NCBI GenBank assembly: GCA_000226015.1
Contig: JH153629.1
Span: forward strand, 125,670 to 145,928
Source of the DNA: Mnemiopsis leidyi
Lineage: Eukaryota; Ctenophora; Tentaculata; Lobata; Bolinopsidae
DNA length: 20,259 nucleotides
Direction: 5' to 3'
Below the pieces are notes generated by a model. The model did not search any database and was not told the origin of the DNA. It was given only the letters and a program-made list of their open reading frames with translations. A program made the translations under genes and the position numbers. Shown in pieces: positions 10,381-18,775 of the stretch; positions within the stretch are counted from its first letter, which is position 1, and every line of letters starts with the position of its first letter.

Positions 10381-11853
10381 CGAGCGCTAAAATCCGTACT
10401 AAAATATGTACTATTCTTCACGTGCCATTCGGATCGTGTTGGTTCGTCTGTTTCAAATTCCAATAAAGTTTCACGTTTTCCAACCTGGCCTGCCTTGTTC
10501 AATTAAGTAAAGAAGATTTCAGGGGGCTGCTCATCCCCTATGGAATCTGTATTACTTACAGTCTCCCCTTTCCTACTTGCTCTTACCAGTACGAACTTTT
10601 GCCAGACAATGCCAAGTTCTGCTGTCGCGAAGGAACGGCCTCAGTCCTCCGAGACGCTAGCTACGCCAAGCTTAAAACAAACCTAGGTGTCAACTTTTCC
10701 TGGTTATTCATTCCGCTGTCCAATTCCATAGTACATATATTCACCGGATATCGAAGGTTGAAATTAGGCATAACATAAAATATATCCGGGCTTAGCATTT
10801 ATATAGAGATAGAGTTACATTTTATGTTTTGTGATAGAGTTTTATTGTTTAATGTTTATCATGAATTTTCTTTATAGTTCAGTAACCACAGGGCTGTTGG
10901 AAACACCGAAGTGAATAAATTTTAAATTATTTTTTATTGTAATAGAAATTTTAAGTAACCGCTGGTGTCTATGATTAGGTGCTGATGAACTTTGTTAACC
11001 GGTAGGCTGTCCTCTTAGGAAGCTGGACCATATTTCCTGTCCTCCAATCATTTACGGAGGCTAGCCTTGAACAAGAACTTCACTTGGGCCTTAAATAGTT
11101 GTTCTCATTTAGCTCAGTATCTGGCAGTATTAAGTAGGACTGTGATTTTTATTCGGGCCAATATGTTTTCTCAATGGTCTGTATAGGTTCATGAAACGAT
11201 TCTTGGTTTCCCGAACGGACATGATTTATCGCTCTATGATTATTTACAGCTAGGGTTCGATCGATGATAAGATTTTCTTACGGTGACTTATGTTCAGACA
11301 ACGTCAATAGTCTATACTACTATTTGAGTGCATTAGTCATTTATTTCACGGTTAAGGTCATACTAATATTTTACTATGAGCTGGCAAAATCCCAACAGCT
11401 GAATTTATTATTCAAAGCAGATGAATAAGATCATATCTTTATGTTTAATGACACACGGAGTTCAAAGCTATTTTGGTTCTATTAGAGCTTAGATTTAAAT
11501 AATTCAGTATACGACCAGTAGACGCATATAGTTTTACTTAGAGTTAGATAAGGGTAAAGACAGTTCAACGAGAAAAAATACTACACTGAATATCATTGAT
11601 TGTGTTAGTTTGTATTCTTAATGAACTTTAGTTTCACTTAACATATTTGATTTTATTCCAAGGATACCGATATGTCTTAAAATGAGAAAGCCGAAGTTAA
11701 CAGCACGAAATTTAACTACCAACATCTTTAGTTTTGTAGATTGCTGTGCGTTCGATCTGGAAAGTGTATTTTGGACTTATGTGGCAGCACTTAGAGTTTC
11801 AGATTCATAGTTCTTAAATATCATAAAAACATTAAATATCTACTTTTAGCAGA
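10381..11853. other. Upstream region of the GPCR gene, no exon recognised
   Basis: An AATAAA lies at 10462-10467. A 48-codon frame from ATG at 10540 to TAG at 10684-10686 opens with a hydrophobic stretch but has no recognisable family. The rest, to 11850, is AT-rich and lacks clear coding. A polypyrimidine-AG sequence just before the GPCR start codon suggests that the promoter and a 5' untranslated exon may lie somewhere in here. Confidence 0.35.
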
Positions 11854-13733
11854 ATGGGTGGAGTCAACGGCACAGGGTATTTCGTGTTGAGTCTGGAATA
11901 TGTCATCATTACGGCTAGTTGCTTCATCGCAACTATTGGGGTAGCAGGTGAGTTTTCAATCTGTTATCTGTCAGACCTATCTGAACTATCTCTTTTATAA
12001 TTACTTCATTGCACAGCCACAAGTTGAAAGTTGCAGTTTAACGGGGCTACAATTGTAGTTGTACACTTGACCTCGTATCGAAATTCTATGAGCGAGTATG
12101 GCACTGGTTATTAGCGGTAGACTCCTAACAGTAACACGTCTCCTAGGTAACCTATTCGTCTTGTTTATTTGCGGCAGACTCCGCCGGGAAGCTGGAATGT
12201 ACGGAATCTACTACGCTTCTCTTGCTTTTGCCGATCTTCTTCTTATGGGACCTTGTCTAATACCCCAGGTATGTAGTGTATTTATTCTAACTTGTATAAC
12301 ACCCTCAGTACTTAGAATCTAGTTTTAGCATCGACTCCCTTACCCGTGAAACACTTTCTAGCTACAGGTGGCTGTGGAGTCTAAGGGACTTTCCCCTGTT
12401 TGCGTTGTAGCTCAGGCTGCGATTAGGAGATTTTTTCGAATGAGCTTTAATTTTTTCGCGGTCTTTGGTCATTTCTTGTGCTTGGATCTTGCCTTGCGTT
12501 GCGGCCCAGCAGCTTCGCTGCCGCTTCGCGGCAGCAGGTCAGGCAACGTCTGACAACTTGGATCACGTGCTCGTGGGGATCGTTAAGATTTATCTTCCCT
12601 TAAAAATAGAGCTTTAGCGTGTCAGTCGTCGGATTACAGAGATAATACAACCGAAACGAGCTCGTTCATGAATCGCGGCGTAAGATTGTGCCGACATAAC
12701 CCTTTCCTAATAATTAGACTCGTGGACTTGACCGAGTATATTGATCCGCTAATATGGAGCTGAATTAAATGAACTGTTTCCCGCAAAAAAATTTAGATAT
12801 TTTGTACAGTCTGTGCGGCTGAGCTATAAGGCTAAACAGAGGGAAAGATACATTTTGCCTGTTTTTTCTTTCACTTTATTAATTTAACAACTTTTACAGA
12901 TCTGGGCACATTGCGAGGGACACGTTATAGAAACATCTGAGTTCTGGGTTCAAGTTTGGGGATTTACTTACATCACAGCGAGGATGAACAGTATCCTGAG
13001 TCTCTCTCTCATCTCTCTAGAGAGGATGATAGCAGTTCTAGCTCCCCACTTTTACCGCACCAGACTCGACGCCAGGTACGCCACAGTCGCCGTCAGTGTC
13101 TGCTGGCTCCTCAGCCTGACCGTCGCAGTGTCGCCCTTCTTCCTGGGTGAAGGATATCAGTACTACAAAGGAGCAGCTATAGCCTCCACCAACCTCAAAC
13201 TGGCTACCAACCCCGCCTACTTTATCCCCACAGAAGTCCTATCTCTCTACCTCCCCACCCTGATAATAATGGTCTCCATCTGTGTCATCTCGTGGAGAGT
13301 CAGAAGGATGAGACGACGAGATCACCGTATAACAAGAACGTTGCTGACCGTCCTGGCGGCTTACCTGGCTTGTTTCACGGTCTACTTCGTGTGGGTCCTC
13401 CTCAGACTCCTCCATGTCATGGATGACCTGCCCACTCCAGCTCAGCTGTATCTTCAGAACTTTGCCTTTCTCATCCTAGGTGTACATAGCGCAATTAACC
13501 CAATCATATACGCCTTTAAAGCAGCCCAATTCAAAGTTGAACTGAGACAGATCAATGATAAAGCTCTAATGAATTGTATCTCGCTGCTCCTCAAACTCCG
13601 CTCTCATTCTCAACCGGCGAGTGTAGCCGCAACACAAACACTGAACACTCCTCTTCAGAGCAAACGGTTTAACAATGTAGTTGTAGAGATGGAGATGGGA
13701 TCTTTTAATGGAAAACTGAGGGTGGAATGTTAA
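11854..13733 (+). CDS. Class A (rhodopsin-family) GPCR, three coding exons
   Basis: This encodes a seven-helix plasma-membrane receptor expected to signal through G proteins; the ligand is unknown. Coding exons are 11854-11947, 12147-12268 and 12900-13733, joined across GTGAGT...CTCCTAG (phase 1) and GTATGT...TTTACAG (phase 0), giving 349 residues. Splicing rebuilds helix 1 with its Gly-Asn pair (G32-N33). Helix 2 carries LAFAD (Asp61). Helix 3 ends in LERM (Glu113-Arg114), an E-R-M version of DRY. Helix 4 has Trp141, helix 5 Pro191, and helix 7 NPIIY at 272-276, followed by a helix-8-like AFKAAQF. An N-terminal NGT is a glycosylation sequon. Cys77 before helix 3 has no partner cysteine in loop 2, and helix 6 (about 219-243) lacks CWxP. 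These gaps recall the melanocortin/S1P/cannabinoid/adenosine group, but I would not assign a subfamily. The tail is about 70 residues. Confidence 0.88.
11948..12146 (+). other. Intron 1 of the GPCR gene
   Basis: This 199-nt intron has donor GTGAGT at 11948 and acceptor CTCCTAG ending at 12146. Joining its flanks restores codon Gly32 and the conserved Gly-Asn of helix 1, which is strong support for the splice. Confidence 0.85.
12385..12394 (+). promoter_or_regulatory. NF-kappaB consensus match in intron 2
   Basis: GGGACTTTCC fits the GGGRNNYYCC consensus exactly. A single 10-bp match in an intron is weak evidence of function; recorded as a candidate only. Confidence 0.2.
12517..12535. repeat. 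GC-rich perfect hairpin in intron 2
   Basis: GCTGCCGC and GCGGCAGC form an 8-bp stem around a TTC loop. A further TTGCC (12489-12493) and GGCAA (12542-12546) could close an outer stem. It stands out in AT-rich surroundings. Confidence 0.6.
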
Positions 13734-13931
13734 CTATTGGACAACCAGTCAAAAAGGTGGAATGTTAACTATTGGACAACCAGTCAAAAAGGTGGAATGT
13801 TAACTATTGGACAACCAGTCAAAAAAGTGGAATGTTAACTATTGGACAACCAGTCAAAAAAGTGGAATATTTACTATTGGACAAACAGACAAAAAAGGTG
13901 AAACGCTTACTTTTGGACACACAAGCAAACC
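13721..13931. repeat. 35-bp minisatellite spanning the GPCR stop codon
   Basis: Copies start at 13721, 13756, 13791, 13826 and 13861 with a steady 35-bp period, then at about 13897 in degraded form. Each opens GGTGGAATGTTAACTATTGG or a close variant. The first copy supplies the last receptor codons (Val-Glu-Cys) and the TAA stop at 13731-13733, so the rest of the array lies in the 3' untranslated region. The period is not a multiple of three, yet an 88-codon frame (13772-14038) passes through by chance. Confidence 0.95.
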
Positions 13932-14093
13932 GAGATAAGTATTGGACACACATTCCAATAACGGAAATCAACAATAACAGCTGTTTAGAGAGAACATTGC
14001 TAGTTTACTTGTATGTCCGTTACTGTAAGCCAAAATGAATTATAGACAGTTAAGATAATAACGTATTGCTTCAGGTTAGGGGTCTTTCACATA

Positions 14094-14101
14094 TGACGTC
14101 A
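14094..14101. promoter_or_regulatory. CRE palindrome in left MITE terminal repeat
   Basis: TGACGTCA is the full cAMP-response-element octamer bound by CREB/ATF bZIP proteins. It is part of the transposon terminal repeat, so it may serve only transposase recognition. It lies about 360 bp downstream of the GPCR stop codon. Confidence 0.35.
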
Positions 14102-14465
14102 GCAAATTTTCGGTAATTTTTACCCCCCCCCCCTCCGGTCATCATTCGTCATCATGACAAAATCCCCCCCCCCCTTCCATGTCAAAAGTTGATTTTTGGT
14201 CTTTTAATTTGCAGTAATTTTTGAAATTTTTATATATACAATATAAGTCAGTGAAAACACAGTATTTCACCAGATTTCTGAATCGGATTTTCACTTCACA
14301 ATTTTCCTTATGATTATGTAAAATTCTGATAAAAATATATGTAAAAATTTTCAAAAAAACCTATAAATCCTATAATTTTTTGATTACATCATCATTGGCC
14401 AGACCCCTTCCCCCTCGTCATCAATCGACATCATTTTAAAATTAAAACCCTCTCCCCCTAGGTGA

Positions 14466-14473
14466 TGACGTCA
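14466..14473. promoter_or_regulatory. CRE palindrome in right MITE terminal repeat
   Basis: This is a second exact TGACGTCA, mirror-placed in the right terminal repeat about 1.7 kb upstream of the cathepsin-like start codon. The same caution applies as for the left copy. Confidence 0.35.
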
Positions 14474-14491
14474 TATGTGAACGACCCCTTA

Positions 14492-16146
14492 TAGTATATT
14501 TCATGAAAATCGTTTGTTTTATGTTTTTTGAGCTATTCGATGCTTTTATGTTTAGCGAGTAGGCGTTTGCTTATTTATTAATCCTGTTCATTGAATTGAC
14601 CAGGTTAAAATCTTATTTCAATTGTTAATGTTTGAATTGTTTTGTGCGTTGACTGAAAATGTGTTCAACTTACTTTCTACTAATATAACTTTCTTAATGT
14701 TGCCAGCTTATAACTTCTGTTTTCGTTGTTAATTTAGGAACATTTAACGTACACCGTGTCTAATTTGTTACAGAAAAGATGCTAACGCACATTATAGCCC
14801 TATTTATTACGAAAACTTCGGAGAATGGCCTCTTTCGAGTTCCATTTAAATTTTAACGTACAGTTACGGTCAACATTAAAATTCTTGTTCTAAAGAATGT
14901 TGTTGCAGTTATGCCCGACTCTCGCACTCAAAGCTAAACCGTTATGTCAGAACAGTAGACGGATATAATCTCGTCAAAAATGATGAGTGGTTTACCGACG
15001 TATTCGAAAATATTAAAATACTGTAGCACAATCATGAGTGAACTGTGTAATAATGTCCGGACCTATGTCAATTGTCATTTAAATCAACAGCTTTAGTGGT
15101 AAACCTGAAATCGTGCAAGTTAGCCTGAAGAACGATATTAATACCAAATTTACGAATTATAGGTAGACCCCGTGGTCGTGGCACATCAAACAGAAGCAGG
15201 TTGAGGTAGCACATAACATTACGTGACCTGGAAACATGAATATGCTACGCGCGGCATTCTTGGCGCGAAATTAAAGCATGTTAAATTATATCAGAGTCGT
15301 TGCGCCTTACGTCAAAACTTCAGCTATTTTCTTAGGCAAACTTTAGATGAATCAGGCTTATACAAACATAGCCCATAGGTTTATGAAATGGTTATTTTTT
15401 CACGGATGATACAACCTTATTTTTAAATAATAGACAGTTCAAGAAATAGTAAACGGATTTATTGCCTTACTTTTAGTTTTGAAGAAGTTTCCATCCAGAG
15501 TCGTCGAAAGAAAGACTGATTCAGATAACATCGGCTTCTCGTTTCAACTTTAGGGGACATAGTTACAGGACCTCTAATAATTTAGGCAGTCCCGTACTTG
15601 ACCACGTTAAAGTTAAAACTTTATTCTTGTGATAAGAAATTATTTGGCATCAGGGCAATAAATCAATGACACTACGTTATAAAATTACAAATTTACAAAA
15701 TTAAATCATGGACAAAGTAACCATCTATTTTACACAACGTTCAAACAACGTCATCTGACAACCAATAACTAAACTAAATACTAAACAAATTAAAATGAAA
15801 ATATATTGGTTCGATGCCAATGGATTTATCGGGGCATAAAAATTAACCAATCATATAAACCATGGAAATCCGATACAAAGCTACATCACATGACCTTCAG
15901 TTGTACCACAAGACCTGCCGAAACTTATGAACGTCCAGTTTCAGTTCAACTTGTCATAGATTTTGTAGAACAAATTATTGTGTTCATATGCCTTTCTACT
16001 TTGGTTGAGAATAAACCCAACAAACTCTTATATCATAGATTTGTTTCAATCAAAATAGTATCATCTTTCTGTACAATCTTTCAATATAACACTAATTTTA
16101 GCCATAAATCATACGAGTTTTCGTGACCAGAGATTGCTCAGGACTG
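14492..16146. other. Intergenic between MITE and cathepsin-like gene
   Basis: AT-rich sequence. A 106-codon open stretch at 15806-16126 has no confirmed ATG start and no family features. The cathepsin promoter should lie at the right end, but I cannot point to a convincing TATA box or upstream exon. Confidence 0.45.
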
Positions 16147-17133
16147 ATGGCATTAACATTCCTGTACCTAACATTAGTCCTAGTTTCGGAAACAACAGCA
16201 AGTATCGAAACATTTAAGAATTGGCTGAAACTTCATGAAAAAGAGTACGAAGCAGAACAAAGAGAAGTAAGACAGGCGATTTGGTAGGACAACGTTAGGT
16301 ATATAGAGGAGTACAACAAGAGACAAACCGGAGTTGTCCTGCAGATAAACCAGTTCGGAGACCTAACCAGCTCGGAGTTTAGAGCGCTGAGAACGAGGAA
16401 ATTCACTAGGAATCTTGATGAAAATGTGCGGGAGTTCAGGCCACCGGTAGACGGAGTTGTTCCAGACACAAAGGATTGGAGGGAGGAGAACGTTGTGACG
16501 CCGGTTAAGAACCAGGGGGACTGTGGGTCTTGTTACGCTTTCTCTGCGGTGTCTGTGATGAGCAGCATGTTGGCAATAAAAACTGGGGAGTTAGTCCCCC
16601 TGTCTGAACAGCAGGTGGTGGACTGTAGTGGACCTTGGGGAGACAACGGGTGCGACGGTGGAGCACCGCAGAATGTGTTCCACTACGCTCATGAAACTGC
16701 AGGGTTGGAACGAGACACTGACTATCCCTACACAGGGACACAGGGATCCTGCACCGCTAACTACTCTCTGGCAGTGGCACAGGTAGACAGTATTCAGAGC
16801 ATCAAGAAGTACAGTGAACAAGATCTGAAGTCGGCAGTGGGTATGATAGGACCGGTAAGTGTTGGCGTAGATGCGGGCGAGCGCTCCTTCCAGTTTTACA
16901 AAAGTGGAGTGTACTCCGACCCCATGTGTATTACTGCTAGAATAGACCACGCTGTGGTTGTAGTGGGGTATGGAACTACAGACAAAGGTGCTGACTACTG
17001 GATTGTTAAAAACAGTTGGGGAGTGGAATGGGGGATGCAGGGCTATTTCTGGTTAGCTCGAAACAAGCAGAACATGTGTGGAGTTGCTTCACAAGCTGTA
17101 TTTCCTTTCGTTTCATTAAGAATACCTTCTTAG
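16147..17133 (+). pseudogene. Cathepsin L-like cysteine protease with in-frame TAG in the propeptide
   Basis: This would be a papain-family (C1A) endopeptidase of the lysosome or secretory route. From ATG 16147 one frame runs 328 codons to TAG at 17131-17133, the normal preprocathepsin L length, without introns. It has a leader (MALTFLYLTLVLVSETTA), an ERFNIN-type prodomain, an INQFGDLTSSEF pro-motif and a mature part from about residue 104. The catalytic set is present: Gln123, Cys129 (GDCGSCYAFS), His268 (DHAVVVVGYG) and Asn289 (KNSWG), plus GCDGG. Tyr replaces the usual Trp after the catalytic Cys. Codon 47 (16285-16287) is TAG, inside ERFNIN, where relatives have a charged residue. The next in-frame ATG (16558) lies beyond Cys129, so re-initiation cannot yield enzyme. 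Causes could be a young pseudogene, a null allele or a sequence error. Confidence 0.85.
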
Positions 17134-17482
17134 AAAGTTATAGATCTTAATCTTAAATTCGATTCTGTTTTGTGTGGTAAACTAATATAAATAATCAACA
17201 AAAATTCCGAATATTCTAATATTAAAAACAATTATCAACACTAAATTAAACTAAATCATCAACATTCGCAAAAAATTCAATTTCAACTCTTATGATAAAA
17301 ATATACTCGAATGAAAGTTGGACATACTACTGCGCTACTGAACTGCAGAGTATTTTTGCCACCAGGATTTAAAAAACCGACTCAAAAACCGAATTATGCA
17401 GTTAGCAGTAGCGATTGTTAGGACGTGTCTAACTGAACAAGTATCAAGCAACTGTGATTATCCAACACCAATAATACTGCTC
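17134..17482. other. Convergent 3' intergenic region
   Basis: This 349-bp AT-rich space separates the ends of the cathepsin-like gene (+) and the complete serpin (-). No canonical AATAAA is visible for either strand. A TATAAA-type variant lies near 17187 for the plus strand. The last roughly 50 bp match the flank of the second serpin and belong to the duplication. Confidence 0.5.
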
Positions 17483-18416
17483 CTATTGAGACAGCAGGTA
17501 CCATACCAACAATGCAATAATGAAGCAGTGCCCAGAAGCTAATTTGTTCCCAGATCCACCAGTGTACCTAGCCTCTAGGTACTTTTCGTGATCTTTCTCT
17601 GAGTCGGGATGTACCAACCTCCCAACAAACAGAACCATCTCATTTTCTTCGTCGTAGATGAAAAACATAAACGGCTGGTTTATCATGACCTGTTTCGGAG
17701 TATCAAGATCAATTGATGTAGCCTCCACAAGAATAGCAGTCACTGCTGCAGCTTCTGTTCCATTCTCATTCACTGATATGAACGATTGGTGGACAATTGA
17801 AGACACAAACAAATCTTCAGTTGAGCTGATGCCTGACAAATCAGCCTTACTTGCGTCGAAGACATCCAAAACTCCAAAATTACTCGCCAGTATATCCTTC
17901 AGCTGTGCCCCAGATTTAAACTCGAATTTTGGCATGGAAAGGTCTAGCAAGGAGTACTGAGCACTACTCAACCAAGACGATACCTCGGAAAACTGGTACT
18001 CTATTTTCTTTTCTAGGCTGCTCAACCCAGCACGGGTTTTAGGTTTAATAACCACCATACTGACTCTTGCAACTTGGGAATCGTAGGGAAGTTTCACAAG
18101 CTCGATATCCTTGTTTTCGTAATAAGGAAGTCTCTCTTCTATGTGCATGGTATCTGTCTTCATAGCATAATCTTCGTCCAAATAAAACACCTCCTGTGTA
18201 CTGAGCTGGTCGAATGGGCGCTGCCATGTAGCTTTGAAGTAAATCGTATTGATCAGAATAGCACGCACATCAGAGCTGATCTCCGTGAACAAGTCTTTTA
18301 TTTTCTCGTTTGTTTTTTCTTCCACCCATGTATTTATTTGTTCAACTGTAGCTGAGTTGTCCCCATCACTGAAATTAACTGCCTCAACATCTGCATGAAA
18401 GTTAGTGGTCAGTTCA
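17431..18416 (-). repeat. Tandem duplication unit, proximal copy (partner 19270-20259)
   Basis: This stretch matches 19270-20259 nearly base for base, at offset 1837 on the 3' side of the reactive-loop codons and 1843 on the 5' side. The 6-nt difference is a two-codon indel in the loop. Similarity fades just beyond the stop codon flank, about 50 bp downstream of each gene. The 5' limit lies outside the window for the distal copy. Confidence 0.9.
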
Positions 18417-18775
18417 TCCGAATAACTTTGCAGAGGAGTAAAGGTGTTGTCGATGTACAGTCGGTTGTTTGATAACAAGGTTAAAGAATCCTCCTCAGCT
18501 CCACCGTTAACTTTTCCCAGAAGGTCCTTGTACTGGGTACTCAAGTCAGAAATGCTAGACCAACCAAACGCGGTGTCGATCTGACTCTTAGTCTGACCAG
18601 CTGTTCCAGAATTGAGCATAGCGACAGCAGAACAGATTGAAAAAGGGGAGATCATTGTGTTCTCATTGACTGGCAGGTTCTTCAGGAGTTCCATCCCGAA
18701 AGTGTTAATTTCAGAAGTTACATCAGCGTGATAACACTGGATAACGGCAGAAATCAATAGCAGAGTCTTTAACAT
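17483..18775 (-). CDS. Secreted serpin with C-terminal GPI-anchor-like signal (complete copy)
   Basis: A suicide-type serine (or cysteine) protease inhibitor of 430 residues in one exon. Residues 1-17 form a signal peptide (MLKTLLLISAVIQCYHA). Serpin signatures follow in order: ISPFSICSAVAMLNSGTAG (42-60), INTIYFKATW (175-184), and PFMFFIYDEENEMVLFVGRL (368-387). The hinge GTEAAAVTA (339-347) has the small residues and P14 Thr of inhibitory serpins. Counting from it, P1 falls at about Thr353-Ser354, approximate without a structure. The serpin fold normally ends near residue 390; here 40 more residues follow: charged linker, small-residue GGSGN, then CFIIALLVWYLL and the end. That is the layout of a GPI attachment signal, implying a cell-surface inhibitor. 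Sequons occur at Asn134 and Asn338. The gene converges on the cathepsin-like gene, and a second copy lies upstream. Confidence 0.93.
   Translation of the reverse strand: MLKTLLLISAVIQCYHADVTSEINTFGMELLKNLPVNENTMISPFSICSAVAMLNSGTAGQTKSQIDTAFGWSSISDLSTQYKDLLGKVNGGAEEDSLTLLSNNRLYIDNTFTPLQSYSDELTTNFHADVEAVNFSDGDNSATVEQINTWVEEKTNEKIKDLFTEISSDVRAILINTIYFKATWQRPFDQLSTQEVFYLDEDYAMKTDTMHIEERLPYYENKDIELVKLPYDSQVARVSMVVIKPKTRAGLSSLEKKIEYQFSEVSSWLSSAQYSLLDLSMPKFEFKSGAQLKDILASNFGVLDVFDASKADLSGISSTEDLFVSSIVHQSFISVNENGTEAAAVTAILVEATSIDLDTPKQVMINQPFMFFIYDEENEMVLFVGRLVHPDSEKDHEKYLEARYTGGSGNKLASGHCFIIALLVWYLLSQ

Larger units (their letters stand above)
12269..12899 (+). other. Intron 2 of the GPCR gene
   Basis: This 631-nt intron has donor GTATGT at 12269 and a polypyrimidine tract plus TTTTACAG ending at 12899, phase 0. 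Inside are an NF-kappaB consensus match (GGGACTTTCC, 12385-12394) and a GC-rich hairpin at 12517-12535. A 61-codon open stretch from 12368 is not receptor-like. Confidence 0.85.
14076..14491. mobile_element. 410-bp non-autonomous DNA transposon (MITE), Harbinger/Tourist-like
   Basis: The element proper spans 14079-14488. The left terminal repeat begins GGGGTCTTTCACATATGACG and the right end is its reverse complement with one mismatch over about 23 bp (GGGGTCGTTCAC at the outer end). TTA flanks both sides (14076-14078 and 14489-14491), giving a 3-bp target duplication. A GGG-type terminus plus a TTA/TWA duplication is typical of PIF/Harbinger elements. The interior is non-coding, with two runs of 11 Cs (14123-14133 and 14164-14174) and a TCATCATTCGTCATC-like motif repeated in direct orientation near both ends. 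No transposase is present, so it would depend on a source element elsewhere. Superfamily assignment is less certain than element identity. Confidence 0.88.

Noticed and set aside
12098..12322. Alternative GPCR start inside intron 1 reading straight into exon 2
   Set aside because: The resulting N-terminus is a poorer helix 1 than the spliced version, and the exon 1 junction precisely restores the conserved Gly-Asn with good splice sites.
12368..12553. 61-codon open stretch in intron 2 as an extra exon
   Set aside because: It does not resemble receptor sequence, and direct joining of exon 2 to 12900 is in phase and keeps the helix 2-helix 3 loop at normal length.
13772..14038. 88-codon frame after the GPCR
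   Set aside because: Most of it is translated minisatellite; the 35-bp period passes through all frames without a stop by chance.
15202..15209. TGAGGTAG, the let-7 microRNA seed
   Set aside because: Only the first eight bases match; the following sequence does not resemble let-7 and no precursor hairpin is evident.
15806..16126. 106-codon open stretch upstream of the cathepsin-like gene
   Set aside because: It begins at TTG rather than ATG, has no family features and lies in AT-rich intergenic DNA.
16284..16306. A possible micro-intron (GTAGGA...TATATAG) that would remove the premature TAG of the cathepsin-like gene
   Set aside because: It would be only 23 nt, would break the frame and would delete conserved ERFNIN residues, so splicing is not a credible rescue.
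16591..16950. Minus-strand 119-codon frame opposite the cathepsin-like gene
   Set aside because: It lies antisense to a clear papain-family domain and has no recognisable product.
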